Source of the DNA: Amycolatopsis tucumanensis
GTDB taxonomy: Bacteria > Actinomycetota > Actinomycetes > Mycobacteriales > Pseudonocardiaceae
Assembly (NCBI RefSeq): GCF_021654135.1
Contig: NZ_JAKGSD010000034.1
Coordinates: 24,883-88,882, forward strand
Direction: 5' to 3'
Length of the DNA: 64,000 bases
Numbering within the stretch: the stretch's first letter is position 1; each line of letters starts with the position of its first letter. Both the position numbers and the translations under genes were made by a program. Below the pieces are notes generated by a model that was given only the letters and a program-made list of their open reading frames with translations, did no database searches and had not been told where the DNA came from. Below, in pieces: positions 49,165 through 58,659 of the stretch.

Positions 49165-50210
49165 GCTCGTGCCTCCCGGCGGCTCCGGACGAACAGGAAG
49201 ATCAGGTAGGGCGCGCCGAGGATCGCGGTCAGCACCCCGACCGGCAGGTCCGGCAGCAGCAACCGGGTCAGCAGGTCCGCCCCCACGGTCAGCAGCGCGC
49301 CCAGCACCATCGACCCGAACAGCGGCGGCTGCGCAGTCTTCGCCAGCCGCACCGCGATCTGCGGCGTCGCCAGCGCGACGAACGTGATCGGCCCGGCCGC
49401 GGCGGTCGCGATCGCGGCCAGGGCGGCCGCCAGCAACAGCAGCGCACCACGGGCGCCGTCGACCCGTATGCCCAGCCCTCGCGCGGTGTCGTCGCCGAAC
49501 TGCAAGCCCCCGACGGTGCGCCCGCAGATCAGGGTGACCGGCACCAGCACGGCCAGCGCGATCGCGACCGGGCCGACCGAATCCCACCCGACGTCGGCGA
49601 GGTTGCCGACCAGCCACGTCGTCGCGCGCGCCGCGTCGTTCACGTCGCCGGCGGCCAGCAGCCAGTTCACGATGTTGTAGCTGATCGCCCACAACCCGAT
49701 CCCGATCAGCACCATGCGGTAGCCGTCGATGCCGCGCCGCCACGACAACGCGTAGAGCAGCACGCCCGCCAGCAGCCCGCCGATCAGCCCGGCGACCGGC
49801 ACGCCGAGCGCGCTCACCATGCCGCTGACCTGGCCGCGGTACCCGCCCGCGACGATCGCGGTCACCGCGCCGACCCCGGCGCCCCACGTGATGCCCAGGA
49901 TGTCCGGGCTGGCCAGCGGGTTCCGCGCGACCGACTGGAACAACGCGCCGGACAGCCCGAGCGCGGCGCCGACCAGCACACCGGCGAGCGTGCGCGGCAG
50001 GCGCAGGTCGAAGATGATCCCGCGTTCCCGCCGGGTCCCGCCGCCGAGCAGGGTCTCCAGCACGTTCCAGATCCCGATGTGGGAACTGCCCATCCCGATG
50101 TTGATCGCGGCGACGAGCACCAGCAGCACCGCCGCGATGACGACGACCGCGACCAGCCGCGGCTTGACCGTCCACGCCACCGGCCCGGCGGCCAGCACCT
50201 TGCGAGTCAT
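49161..50210 (-). CDS. FecCD-type iron-siderophore permease 2
   Basis: A 349-residue permease with about nine to ten hydrophobic segments and FecCD blocks LRLPRTLAGVLVGAALGLSGALFQSVARNPLASPDILG and GPITFVALATPQIA. ATG at 50210 overlaps the previous permease stop; longer frames from 50447 run into that gene. Together with its partner permease it forms the heterodimeric channel. Confidence 0.92.
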   Translation of the reverse strand: MTRKVLAAGPVAWTVKPRLVAVVVIAAVLLVLVAAINIGMGSSHIGIWNVLETLLGGGTRRERGIIFDLRLPRTLAGVLVGAALGLSGALFQSVARNPLASPDILGITWGAGVGAVTAIVAGGYRGQVSGMVSALGVPVAGLIGGLLAGVLLYALSWRRGIDGYRMVLIGIGLWAISYNIVNWLLAAGDVNDAARATTWLVGNLADVGWDSVGPVAIALAVLVPVTLICGRTVGGLQFGDDTARGLGIRVDGARGALLLLAAALAAIATAAAGPITFVALATPQIAVRLAKTAQPPLFGSMVLGALLTVGADLLTRLLLPDLPVGVLTAILGAPYLIFLFVRSRREARA

Positions 50211-51232
50211 ACCTTGCTCAGCCCCCGCCGCCGCACCAGCACGATGAACACGGGCGCCCCGATGATCGCGAGCAGGATGCCCACCTCGAAGTTGTCGCCG
50301 GTCAGCACCCGCCCGAGCACGTCGGCCGTCAGCAGCAGCACCGCGCCGAGCAGCCCGGCCACCGGCACCAGCCAGCGGTAGTCCGGGCCGGTGATCGCGC
50401 GGGCCAGGTGCGGCACGACGAGCCCGAGGAACGCGATCGGCCCGCACGCGGCGACCGCCGAACCGGTCAGCAGCGTGATCGCGGCGACGCCGAGCACCCG
50501 GGTGCGCAGCACGCGCTGGCCGAGCGCGGTCGCGACGTCCTCCCCCAGCGCCAGCGTGTTCAGGCCGGGCGTGTTCATCAGCGCGAGCAGCAGACCGGCC
50601 ACCAGGAACGGCGCGATCTGACCGGTGATCGCGAAGTCTCGCCCGGCGATCGACCCGATCCGCCAGAAGCGATAGATCTCCATGCCGCGCTCGTCACCGA
50701 GGATGATCGCCGACACCAGCCCGTGCAGCAGCGCGCTCACCGCGGCGCCGGCGAGCGCGAGCGTCACCGGGGTCGCGCCCTTGCCGCCGACCGCGCCGAG
50801 CAGGAACACCGCGACGCTGGCCAGCAGCGCGCCGGCGAACCCGAACCAGATGAACCCGTAGAGGCCGTCGATCCCGAGCACCACGACCGCGAACACGACC
50901 GCCAGCGCCGCGCCGTGCGTGACGCCGAGCAGACCGGGATCGGCGAGCGGGTTGCGCGTGTGACCCTGCATGAGCGCGCCCGCGACGCCGATCGCGAGCC
51001 CGACGAGCAGGCCGAGCACGGTCCGCGGCAACCGCAGCGACCGGACGATGATGTCCGATTCGGACCCGGACGGCTGGGTGAGCGCCGTCCACGCCTCACC
51101 GAGCGGGATCGACTTCGTACCCAGCGCGACGCTCGCCGCGCAGATGAGGACCAGCAGGACGGCGAGCCCGCCGATACCGGCGAGACGACGCTGTCTCCGC
51201 GTCCGTGGCCGGGCTGTCGCCACCACCGTCAC
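50207..51232 (-). CDS. FecCD-type iron-siderophore permease 1
   Basis: A 341-residue permease with matching blocks LRLPRTVLGLLVGLAIGVAGALMQGHTRNPLADPGLLG and CGPIAFLGLVVPHLAR. GTG start at 51232. First gene of the minus-strand transport operon, divergent from the binding protein gene with an iron box between them. Confidence 0.92.
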   Translation of the reverse strand: MTVVATARPRTRRQRRLAGIGGLAVLLVLICAASVALGTKSIPLGEAWTALTQPSGSESDIIVRSLRLPRTVLGLLVGLAIGVAGALMQGHTRNPLADPGLLGVTHGAALAVVFAVVVLGIDGLYGFIWFGFAGALLASVAVFLLGAVGGKGATPVTLALAGAAVSALLHGLVSAIILGDERGMEIYRFWRIGSIAGRDFAITGQIAPFLVAGLLLALMNTPGLNTLALGEDVATALGQRVLRTRVLGVAAITLLTGSAVAACGPIAFLGLVVPHLARAITGPDYRWLVPVAGLLGAVLLLTADVLGRVLTGDNFEVGILLAIIGAPVFIVLVRRRGLSKV

Positions 51233-51291
51233 TGATGTCGCCTATCCAACTCGAGCTTCCAAACGGGACAAACCGCATCCTATGCTCCGCG

Positions 51292-51310
51292 TTAGGCAAG
51301 GCTAACCGAA
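51292..51310. promoter_or_regulatory. Iron box (DtxR/IdeR family operator)
   Basis: TTAGGCAAGGCTAACCGAA matches the DtxR/IdeR consensus TTAGGTTAGGCTAACCTAA at 16 of 19 positions and is palindromic (GTTAG-N6-CTAAC). It sits 12 bases before the binding-protein ATG, in the divergent region that also serves the permease operon. Confidence 0.85.
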
Positions 51311-51322
51311 AGAGAGATCACG

Positions 51323-52300
51323 ATGACGAGACCGTGGCGAGCAGCACTGGCGCTGGCCGTGACCGCGAGCCTGACCCTCACCGCGTGCGGGGGCGGCGGC
51401 GACGAGGCCACGCAGGAGAGCGGGGCCGGCCAGGCCGGGTTCCCGCGCACCATCCAGCACGCGATGGGCTCGACCGTGCTCGAGACGCAGCCGAAGACGG
51501 TCGCCGCGCTCGACACCAGCTACGTGGACGCCGCGCTCGCGCTGGAAGCCCAGGTCGTGGCGTACACGAAGTACCGGAACTTCGACCAGTTGCCCGAGTA
51601 CCTCGGCGAGGACCGCCGCTTCGGCGAGGGCGCCAAGGTGATCGGCCCGCTGGAGACCCCGGACGTCGAGCAGCTCTACGACATCAAGCCGGACGTGATC
51701 GTGTCGGCGAAGGTGCGGCACGAGAAGTACTACGAGCAGTTCACCGGGGTCGCCCCGACGGTCTTCTCCACGACCACCGGCGCGATCTGGAAGGACAACA
51801 TCCGGCTGCTCGCGCAGGTCCTCGGCAAGGAGCCGCTGGCCGAGCAGAAGATCGGCGCGTACGAGCAGCGGGCGCAGCGGATCGGCCAGGAGATCGCCGC
51901 GAAGCTCGGCCGCGCGCCGACGGTGTCGATCGTGCGGTTCGTCGAGGGCGAGCCGACCGTGCGGCTCTACAGCAGCGCGTCCTACCCCGGCATCGTGATG
52001 GCCGACGCCAAGCTGTCCCGCCCCGCCGGGCAGCCGGACGCGACCGACAAGATCTCGGTGAACCTCAGCCAGGAGGACATCGCGAAGCTGGACGCGGACG
52101 TCATCTTCGTGTCGTCGTACCAGGACGAGACGAAGACGGCGGAGGACCCGAAGGCGAAGTTCCAGGCCAACCCGCTGTGGGCCACGCTGAAGGGCAAGAT
52201 CGTCGACGTCTCCGACACCACGTGGTTCAGCGCCGTGAGCCTGCAGGGCGCCTCGGCGATGCTGACGGACCTGGCGAACCAGTTCGGCGTCACGCCGTGA
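51323..52300 (+). CDS. Iron-siderophore substrate-binding lipoprotein
   Basis: A 325-residue FepB/FhuD-type binding protein. The lipobox is LTAC-G, with the lipid-modified Cys at about residue 22. Then comes the two-lobe TroA-type fold (KTVAALDTSYVDAALALEAQVVAYTKY…, YDIKPDVIVSAKVRHEKYYEQF). The GAGAG before the ATG serves as ribosome site next to the iron box. It delivers ferric siderophore to the FecCD permeases. Confidence 0.92.
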   Translation: MTRPWRAALALAVTASLTLTACGGGGDEATQESGAGQAGFPRTIQHAMGSTVLETQPKTVAALDTSYVDAALALEAQVVAYTKYRNFDQLPEYLGEDRRFGEGAKVIGPLETPDVEQLYDIKPDVIVSAKVRHEKYYEQFTGVAPTVFSTTTGAIWKDNIRLLAQVLGKEPLAEQKIGAYEQRAQRIGQEIAAKLGRAPTVSIVRFVEGEPTVRLYSSASYPGIVMADAKLSRPAGQPDATDKISVNLSQEDIAKLDADVIFVSSYQDETKTAEDPKAKFQANPLWATLKGKIVDVSDTTWFSAVSLQGASAMLTDLANQFGVTP

Positions 52301-52355
52301 CCCGCGCGGGGCCGCGTCCGATGTGGTCGCGGCCCCGCGGCTCTACGGTGGACCC

Positions 52356-52682
52356 ATGATTTTCATCACCGCGAAGTTCCGGATCCTGCCCCAGCACGCC
52401 GACGACTGGCCCGACATCGCGCGGGACTTCACGCTCGCCACCCGCGCCGAGCCGGGGTGCCTGTGGTTCGACTGGTCCCGCAGCGTCGAGGACCCCAACG
52501 AGTACGTGCTGGTGGAAGCCTTCCGCGACGGCGACGCGGGTGCCGCGCACGTCCAGTCCGACCACTTCAAGGAAGCGCAGCGGACGCTGCCGCCGCACCT
52601 GGCGGAGACCCCGCGGATCGTCAACTTCGAGGTGCCGCAGGAGGACTGGTCCGAGCTGGGCGAGATGGCCGTGCAGCGCTGA
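52356..52682 (+). CDS. Antibiotic biosynthesis monooxygenase (ABM)-type small protein
   Basis: A 108-residue ferredoxin-like ABM domain (ITAKFRILPQHADDWPDIARDFTLATRAEPGCLWFDWSRSVEDPNEYVLVEAFRD). Such proteins include quinol monooxygenases and many uncharacterised stress-related members. ATG 52356 is preferred over the earlier in-frame start at 52323. The 250 bases after it, up to the TetR gene, hold nothing I can support. Confidence 0.8.
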   Translation: MIFITAKFRILPQHADDWPDIARDFTLATRAEPGCLWFDWSRSVEDPNEYVLVEAFRDGDAGAAHVQSDHFKEAQRTLPPHLAETPRIVNFEVPQEDWSELGEMAVQR

Positions 52683-52935
52683 CCGCTCCAGCTGGCGGCG
52701 CCTTGGTGCGTCTCCGAGGCGCAACCGGAGCCCACCGACCAGGACGACCCAGTTCTCCGCCGCGATCCGCGGCACGTCGCCCGGAACCGCAGTCCCGCCC
52801 GGGAACTCCGCCAGCGCGGACTCGAAGCGCTCGACACCGGCCGCACGACCCCTGCCGTGGGGGCCCGCGCAGGTCAGGCCGCGGCCAGCGAGTTCATCGT
52901 CGCAGGGGGTACCGACGAAATCGGGCGCTCGCGCG

Positions 52936-53496
52936 CTAGGCGCGCAGGCCGTCGGCGATGATCTTCGCCAGTGGGCGGCCCTGCGGGGCCTGGCGCTGGA
53001 TCGCGAGGTAGCCCGCGAGCAGCGCGGTCAGGTCGCCGGGTTCGACGTCCGCCCGGACCGCGCCCGCGGCCTGGGCGCGGCGCAGCAGGTCGGCGAACGC
53101 GGCGCGGAACTCGGCGCGTTCGTCCGACGCGGCCTTGAACGGCAGCCCGGTGCTCGCTTCCAGCGCGTCGCACAGGGCCTTGTTCAGCAGCGCCTGCTCG
53201 GCCACCACGTCGAAGAACTCGAAGAACGCCGCGCCGGGGTCGGCCGCGTCGAGCCGTTCCCGCGCCTGCCCGGCCAGCCACGCGATCCGGTCCAGCACGA
53301 CGGCCTCGAACAGCAGTTCCTTGCTGGGGAAGTGCCGGTACACCGTGCCGGCGCCGACCCCCGCCCGCCGGGCGATCTCGTCCAGCGGCACCGACGGGCC
53401 CTCGTCCGCGAACGCCTCGTGCGCCGCCGCCAGCACACGGGCGCGGTTGCGGCGCGCGTCGGCGCGCAGTCCGGTGCGGCTCGCGGGGGTCGTCAT
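52936..53496 (-). CDS. TetR family transcriptional regulator
   Basis: A 186-residue regulator. HTH: RARVLAAAHEAFADEGPSVPLDEIARRAGVGAGTVYRHFPSKELLFEAVV (about residues 18-67). The C-terminal domain resembles the SbtR-like group (LTALLAGYLAIQRQ). ATG at 53496. It follows the membrane hydrolase gene in the same direction after 11 bases. Confidence 0.88.
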   Translation of the reverse strand: MTTPASRTGLRADARRNRARVLAAAHEAFADEGPSVPLDEIARRAGVGAGTVYRHFPSKELLFEAVVLDRIAWLAGQARERLDAADPGAAFFEFFDVVAEQALLNKALCDALEASTGLPFKAASDERAEFRAAFADLLRRAQAAGAVRADVEPGDLTALLAGYLAIQRQAPQGRPLAKIIADGLRA

Positions 53497-53507
53497 CGTG
53501 TCCGATT

Positions 53508-54275
53508 CTAGCCGCCTGCGGTCACGGTCGGTTCCGCGAACAGCCCGACCAGACCCGGCCACGCGCCCGGCACCAGCAACACCGCCAGCACCGTGAACAC
53601 CGGCACGACCAGGAACTTCTCCACGCCCTTCCCGGTGCGGAACCGCAGGAACGACGGCGGCCGCAGCTCGTACCAGGTCTCCCCGGCGATCGGCACCGGG
53701 AACAGGAACGGGCACCCGGACTCGGTGAGCGCGTCGCCGAGGCAGTGCACGAAACAGCCGACCGCCACCGCGATCCCCAGCCAGCCGGTGAGCTGCGACA
53801 ACTCCGCGGCGGCGCTGGCCGTCAGCGCCCACCACACGACCCCGCCGCCGGCGACCAGCAGCAGCCAGTCCCCCAGCGCGTCCGCGGCGAGGAGCAGCGC
53901 GAACAACACCACCCCGGCCACGACGTACCAGCCGCCGGCCCGGGTGCCGTACGTCGTCGCGGCGCCGAGGCCGATCGCGAACAGCAGCGTGTGCGACAGG
54001 TGCCGGTGGCTGCCCCGGCCCCGCTCGTCGCGCGGGCCCTTCGTGACCTTGTACAGCGCCGCCGAGGTGTGCCGGAGCAGCCAGCACACCAGGCCGGTGA
54101 TCGGCCCGAGCAGCTTCGAGGCGCGGGCGTGGGGGTGGTCGAGGTCCGGCAGCAGCGCGAAGCCCGCGGTCGTCGCGGCGAAGGCCAGCGCCTGGTGCAC
54201 GGAGCCGGCGCCGATGGCCGGGGCGAGCGCGAGACCGGCGCACCAGCCGGTGAGCGCGTGGGTGGAGCCCATCAT
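53508..54275 (-). CDS. YdjM/DUF457-type membrane metal-dependent hydrolase
   Basis: A 255-residue membrane protein beginning MMGSTHALTGWCAGLALAP, with the family's His/Asp residues in STHALTG, LLPDLDHPHAR, GSHRHLSHTLLF and CLGDALTESGCPF, and about six hydrophobic segments. The family includes LexA-regulated inner membrane proteins of unknown substrate. ATG at 54275. It is divergent from the PPOX-type gene. Confidence 0.82.
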   Translation of the reverse strand: MMGSTHALTGWCAGLALAPAIGAGSVHQALAFAATTAGFALLPDLDHPHARASKLLGPITGLVCWLLRHTSAALYKVTKGPRDERGRGSHRHLSHTLLFAIGLGAATTYGTRAGGWYVVAGVVLFALLLAADALGDWLLLVAGGGVVWWALTASAAAELSQLTGWLGIAVAVGCFVHCLGDALTESGCPFLFPVPIAGETWYELRPPSFLRFRTGKGVEKFLVVPVFTVLAVLLVPGAWPGLVGLFAEPTVTAGG

Positions 54276-54323
54276 GGAGAAGATCTTGGCAAGATGGACA
54301 CCGACCGACGCGAAGGGACGCGC

Positions 54324-54722
54324 ATGACCAGGACCACCGAGGCGCCCAGCGACGAGCTGCGGGCGTTCTGGGCCGAGCGGCACCTGTGCATGCTCACGAC
54401 CCTGCGTCCGGACGGGAGGCCGCACGTCGTGCCGGTCGGGGTCACCGTGGACGAGGACTTCACCACGGCGCGGGTGATCTGCCGCGGCGGCAGCGTCAAG
54501 GCGCGCAACGTCCGGCTCGGGCAGCCCGCGCGTGTCGTGGTGAGCCAGGTGGACGGTCGCCGCTGGTCGAGTTTGGAGGGATCGGCGGTGGTCCGCGAGG
54601 ATCCGGAGTCGGTGGCGGACGCGGAAAACCGTTATGCCGTGCGGTACCACCGGCAGCCGAAGCCGAACCCGGAGCGGGTCGTGATCGAGATCAGCCTCGA
54701 CCGCAGGCTCGGCATGAGGTAA
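54324..54722 (+). CDS. PPOX-class F420/flavin-binding reductase-like protein
   Basis: A 132-residue split-barrel protein (HLCMLTTLRPDGRPHVVPVGVTVDEDFTTARVICRGGSVKARNVRLGQPARVVVSQVDG). These are PPOX or F420-dependent enzymes of actinobacteria. AAGGGA lies before the ATG at 54324; an alternative ATG at 54294 has no clear ribosome site. Substrate unknown. Confidence 0.82.
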   Translation: MTRTTEAPSDELRAFWAERHLCMLTTLRPDGRPHVVPVGVTVDEDFTTARVICRGGSVKARNVRLGQPARVVVSQVDGRRWSSLEGSAVVREDPESVADAENRYAVRYHRQPKPNPERVVIEISLDRRLGMR

Positions 54723-54775
54723 AGCACACCGTTGGCGGGTTGCGGACAAACGGGAAGATAAGGCAGTAATTCAGA

Positions 54776-55321
54776 GTGCGGACCGCGAAGACCCTCAAGA
54801 TCGACAGTCCGTTCGCGGGCGGCACGACGTGGGACGTCGTCGACCGGACCGTGATCGGCGCGCTCGCGCCGTCGATGATCAGCACCCTGCGCCGGGGGTC
54901 CGAGGACTTCCTGTGGTTCGCCGAGCGCCGCATCGCCGGCCACCAGCTTGGCCGCCCCGGCCGCTGGGACCACCCGGTGGAGCGGGAGCTGCTCGGGTGG
55001 CGCTCGCGGCTGGCGTTCGAGCTGGACCCGCCGGTCGTGATCCCCGAGATCGACCTCAAGCTGTCGCACTGGGTCCGCAACACGCACGAGGAGTTCCTGC
55101 GGCGGCTGCCGGAGACCGGCGGGATGGTGCAGCTGGAGAGCGTCCGGGACGTGGACGCGTGGCTGCACACCCTCATCGACCACTACAAGGCCGTGAAGGC
55201 CGCCGGTGAGGAGCAGCTGGACCCGGACGCGCGCGCGACGCTGATGGCGTGGTTCCGGAACACGTTCTTCAAGATCCGCCGCGCGGCGGACCGCGTCGGG
55301 CTGAGCAGGGTGCGGGTCTGA
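54776..55321 (+). CDS. Hypothetical protein, soluble, 181 residues
   Basis: A 181-residue protein from GTG 54776 (MRTAKTLKIDSPFAGGTTWDVVDRTVIGALAPSM…). It is rich in Arg, Trp and His, with a mixed helix/strand look and no signal or membrane segment. I do not recognise a family. It stands 53 bases after the PPOX-type gene and may be co-transcribed. Confidence 0.7.
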   Translation: MRTAKTLKIDSPFAGGTTWDVVDRTVIGALAPSMISTLRRGSEDFLWFAERRIAGHQLGRPGRWDHPVERELLGWRSRLAFELDPPVVIPEIDLKLSHWVRNTHEEFLRRLPETGGMVQLESVRDVDAWLHTLIDHYKAVKAAGEEQLDPDARATLMAWFRNTFFKIRRAADRVGLSRVRV

Positions 55322-55455
55322 TCTGGGGCGGCTGGGCGCGTCGCCGTGTCAGGCGGCGGGTCCAGGGATCAAGGGAGTCCTCGCCGGACGGGCAGGCTCC
55401 GGGATGACAGAAAAGCCCCTCGGCCCAGCTCGGGTTTGGTTCAAAGCTGCTTGGC

Positions 55456-56535
55456 TCAGCCGATCGGCTGCCACCAGGGGTCGACCGGCTTCGGGGCGTC
55501 CACGTCGATCCGCTCGCCTGGGCGCGGCACCGCCAGCTCCACGTCGTGGGCCTTCGCTTCCCGCCAGACCCGCTCCGCCGGCTCGGCCCAGCCGTGCATC
55601 GCCAGGCGGAACGTGCCCCAGTGCACCGGGATCAGCAGCCCGCCGCGGACGTCGAGGTGCGCGGCGACCCCCTCCTCGGGCGTCATGTGGATGTCCGGCC
55701 ACGCCGGGTGGTACGCGCCGATCTGCACGATCGCGGCGTCGAACGGCCCGTACTTCTCGCCGATCGTGCGGTAGCCGTCGAAGTAGCCGGAGTCCGCCGT
55801 GTAGAACACCTTCCGCCCGGAGCGCGCCACGATCCACGACGCCCACAGCGTGTTGTTCCGCGTGAAGGCCCGCCCGGAGAAGTGCTGGGCCGCCGACGCG
55901 GTCACGTCCACCCCGCCGACCGAGACCGTCTCGTCCCAGTCCAGCTCGATGATCCGCTCCGCGGGAATCCGCCACCGCCGCAGGTGCGCGCCCACTCCGA
56001 GCGGCACCACGAACGGCGCGCTCTGCGTCTTCGCGAGCCGCACCACCGTCGGCCGGTCCAGGTGGTCGTAGTGGTCGTGCGACACGATGATCACGTCCAG
56101 CTCCGGCAGCTCGGACAGCTGGTGCGGCGGCCGGTGCATGCGCTTCGGGCCGACGAACCGGGACGGCGACACCCGCTCGCCCCACACCGGGTCCACCAGA
56201 ACCTTCCGGCCGTCGATCTCGATCAGCGACGACGCGTGGCCGTACCAGGTGATGTGCAGCCCCTCATCGGCCGGCGCGGCAGGCCGCACCAGCGGCACCG
56301 GGCCGGTCGGCTTGCGTTGCTGCTTGCCGAACACCATCTCGCCGACCAGGTCGCGTGCCCTGGCCGGCTGCACGAGCGGCGGCGCGAGGTTGCGGAACCG
56401 GCCGTCGTGGAACTGCGGGGAGCGCCGCATGCGCTCGGGGTCGGGCCGCCCGCCGAACGCGACCGGGATCTCCCACAGGGCCGCCACCGCCGTGCCGAGC
56501 AGCGCGGGCAGGGCCCACCGCAACGTCTTCGCCAT
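55456..56535 (-). CDS. Metallo-beta-lactamase-fold hydrolase (NAPE-PLD/UlaG-like)
   Basis: A 359-residue protein. An N-terminal hydrophobic stretch (WALPALLGTAVAALW) may anchor it. The MBL metal site is VSHDHYDHLD, with VWYGHASSLIEI-type entry (TWYGHASSLIEIDGRKVLVDPVW), FYTADSGYFDG and IPVHWGTF. This layout is the NAPE-PLD-like lipid hydrolase group. It runs in the same direction as the GH1 gene upstream, after ten bases. Confidence 0.87.
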   Translation of the reverse strand: MAKTLRWALPALLGTAVAALWEIPVAFGGRPDPERMRRSPQFHDGRFRNLAPPLVQPARARDLVGEMVFGKQQRKPTGPVPLVRPAAPADEGLHITWYGHASSLIEIDGRKVLVDPVWGERVSPSRFVGPKRMHRPPHQLSELPELDVIIVSHDHYDHLDRPTVVRLAKTQSAPFVVPLGVGAHLRRWRIPAERIIELDWDETVSVGGVDVTASAAQHFSGRAFTRNNTLWASWIVARSGRKVFYTADSGYFDGYRTIGEKYGPFDAAIVQIGAYHPAWPDIHMTPEEGVAAHLDVRGGLLIPVHWGTFRLAMHGWAEPAERVWREAKAHDVELAVPRPGERIDVDAPKPVDPWWQPIG

Positions 56536-56545
56536 GTCCGGACAA

Positions 56546-57853
56546 CTACGGACGGTCCCCGGATGTTCCCAGCGGCGCGAGCGGCCCGGACGGGTCGGCG
56601 GGCGACAGGCAACTGCTCAGCGGCGCGGTCAGCGAGCACAGCGCGGGCCCCTGGACCAGGCGGTACGACGGCCCGACGCCTCCGCGCGCGATCACGTCCC
56701 GGTACGCCGCGACGCCGTCGGTCGGCCTGCGGTTCAGCGCCGGATCGCCGAGTGCGTCCACTTCGTACAGTCCGAAGCGCGGCCGGTAGCTGCCCCACTC
56801 GTAGTTGTCGGTGATGCTCCAGTGGTTGTAGCCGATGACGTCCATGCCGTCGGCCTTCGCGCGCTGCACCCAGAACAGCGTGTCCTGGATCGACGCGGCG
56901 CGGGTGTAGCCGTCCTCGCGCGGGTTCCCGTTGTCCGTGGGCAGGCCGTTCTCGACAATGTAGAGCGGCAGGTCGGGGTAGCGCTCGTGGTAGTAGCGCA
57001 GCGCGTAGTAGATGCCCTCCGGCTGCGGCTTCACCTTCCAGAACTGCTCGAACGCCGCGTAGATCGCCGTCAGGTTCGTCAGGCTGATGCCGTAGTAGTA
57101 GTCCAGCCCGACGAAGTCGACCTTGTCCTTGATCCGGTCCATCACGACCAGGTCGGTGAGCGGGTTGAAGCCGGCGTAGAAGGCCTGGTTGCTGGTCACC
57201 TGGGCGCCCGGATCGAGCCGGTGGATCTCGTCGTAGGCGCGGCGGTGCGCCTGCACCACGTTGGTCTGCCAGGCGGGCACCTGGAACGGGTTGACGGCGC
57301 CGATCCGCAGCTCCTGGGTGAGGAACGCGACCGGCTCGTTGAACGTCACCCACAGCACGTCGTCGTAGCGCTCCGCGATGCGCGTGGTGAAGGCGAGGAA
57401 GTCGTCGACGGTCTTGGCGCTGGTGAACCCGCCCTGGTCGGCCACCCACCCCGGATACACCCAGTGGCTCAGCGTGATCATCGGGGTCATGCCCGCGGCG
57501 CGGATGTGCCGGACCACGTCGTCGTAGTAGGCCAGCTCGGCCTCGTCCCACACGCCGGGCGCGGGCTGCACGCGAGCCCATTCGACGCTGAACCGGAAGG
57601 TGTTGACGCCGAGGTCCTGGGCCAGCCGGATGTCCTCGGCGTAGCGGTGCCGGAAGTCGGTGGCGTTGGCGTACGGGTCGACGCCGCCCTTGGCCACGTA
57701 GCGCGACCAGTTGCTGTCCGGGGCGCCGCCTTCGGACTGGAAGCCCGCGGTGGCGACTCCCCAGTAGAACCGGTTCTCGGCGGATGCCGGCGTCACGGGG
57801 ACCATCGCAACACAGAACAGGACGACGAGCGCTATCCGGGCCAGACGCGACAT
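56546..57853 (-). CDS. Secreted glycoside hydrolase family 1 enzyme
   Basis: A 435-residue beta-glycosidase with a signal peptide ending near residue 25 (TPASA-EN). The acid/base Glu is in WVTFNEPVAF and the nucleophile Glu in YIVENGLPT; FYWGVATAGFQSEGG is the usual GH1 N-terminus. The chain ends in a Pro/Ser/Leu-rich tail with two cysteines. Probably acts on plant or microbial oligosaccharides outside the cell. Specificity not determinable. Confidence 0.9.
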   Translation of the reverse strand: MSRLARIALVVLFCVAMVPVTPASAENRFYWGVATAGFQSEGGAPDSNWSRYVAKGGVDPYANATDFRHRYAEDIRLAQDLGVNTFRFSVEWARVQPAPGVWDEAELAYYDDVVRHIRAAGMTPMITLSHWVYPGWVADQGGFTSAKTVDDFLAFTTRIAERYDDVLWVTFNEPVAFLTQELRIGAVNPFQVPAWQTNVVQAHRRAYDEIHRLDPGAQVTSNQAFYAGFNPLTDLVVMDRIKDKVDFVGLDYYYGISLTNLTAIYAAFEQFWKVKPQPEGIYYALRYYHERYPDLPLYIVENGLPTDNGNPREDGYTRAASIQDTLFWVQRAKADGMDVIGYNHWSITDNYEWGSYRPRFGLYEVDALGDPALNRRPTDGVAAYRDVIARGGVGPSYRLVQGPALCSLTAPLSSCLSPADPSGPLAPLGTSGDRP

Positions 57854-57893
57854 GTGAAAGAAATTTACGTTTTCGGCGCGGGGCCGTCAACGA

Positions 57894-58217
57894 TCAACCG
57901 GCCCTGGTCTCCTTGACCAGCCACTCGAGGTACTCCGCGCTGCCGCCCTCGATGGGCGTCGCGATGATCTCCGGCACCTCGTAGTTGTGCTGCTCCTTGA
58001 TCAGCTCGACCAGCGGCGCCACCCGGTCCGCCGCAGTCTTGATCTCCACCCGCCACTCGGGATCGGCGTGCACCTCGCCGTCCCACCGGTAGACGCTCAG
58101 GATGGGTCCGACGATCTGGGCGCACGCGCCAAGCCGCGCCTCGACGGCCTGCGCCGCCAGCTCCCGGGCCGTGGCCTCGCTGTCGGTGGTGGACGACACG
58201 ATCACGTGTTCGCGCAT
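57894..58217 (-). CDS. cutA: Divalent cation tolerance protein
   Basis: A 107-residue protein with the CutA trimer fold: LGACAQIVGPILSVYRWDGEVH and EWRVEIKTAADRV and HNYEVPEIIATPI. Such proteins are linked to metal tolerance though their true role is debated. Monocistronic. Confidence 0.92.
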   Translation of the reverse strand: MREHVIVSSTTDSEATARELAAQAVEARLGACAQIVGPILSVYRWDGEVHADPEWRVEIKTAADRVAPLVELIKEQHNYEVPEIIATPIEGGSAEYLEWLVKETRAG

Positions 58218-58244
58218 GTGCCCGATTAGAGCACTGCGCCGGGC

Positions 58245-58607
58245 TCAGACCCAGCCCGCCTGCTGGTCCTCACGCTGCTCGTCGGCGTCGGCGCTCGCCT
58301 TGTGGGTCAGCGCGGCGACGGCCTGCTCCATCTCCGTGCGCACCTGGTCGCCGTCGGTGCGCCGGGTGTGCACGGTCATCGCGATCTCGCACTGCGCCGG
58401 GCCGCGCTCGATCACCCGCAACTCACCGCAATCGTCGCCGTCGCTCTCCGTGCCCCACGCCAGTTGTCTGCTCGCCGCGTCCGCGCGCAACCAGCCTTCG
58501 GCCAGGTCCTGCGGCAGGAACCGGGGCAGGTTGGGTGCGTCGGAGATGAACGCGAACGCCTCGTCGGCGGGCAGGTCGGCGGTCGCGGTGTAGTTGAACG
58601 TCTCCAT
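58245..58607 (-). CDS. SRPBCC family protein
   Basis: A 120-residue START-like protein (METFNYTATADLPADEAFAFISDAPNLPRFLP…). The C-terminal helix is charged and ends EQREDQQAGWV. Ligand and role unknown. It is divergent from the Ppx/GppA gene. Confidence 0.78.
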   Translation of the reverse strand: METFNYTATADLPADEAFAFISDAPNLPRFLPQDLAEGWLRADAASRQLAWGTESDGDDCGELRVIERGPAQCEIAMTVHTRRTDGDQVRTEMEQAVAALTHKASADADEQREDQQAGWV

Positions 58608-58659
58608 GAGATCGGAGATAGCCGTGTGGCGCAGGGCTAAACGGGGTACCTAGGCCCTT

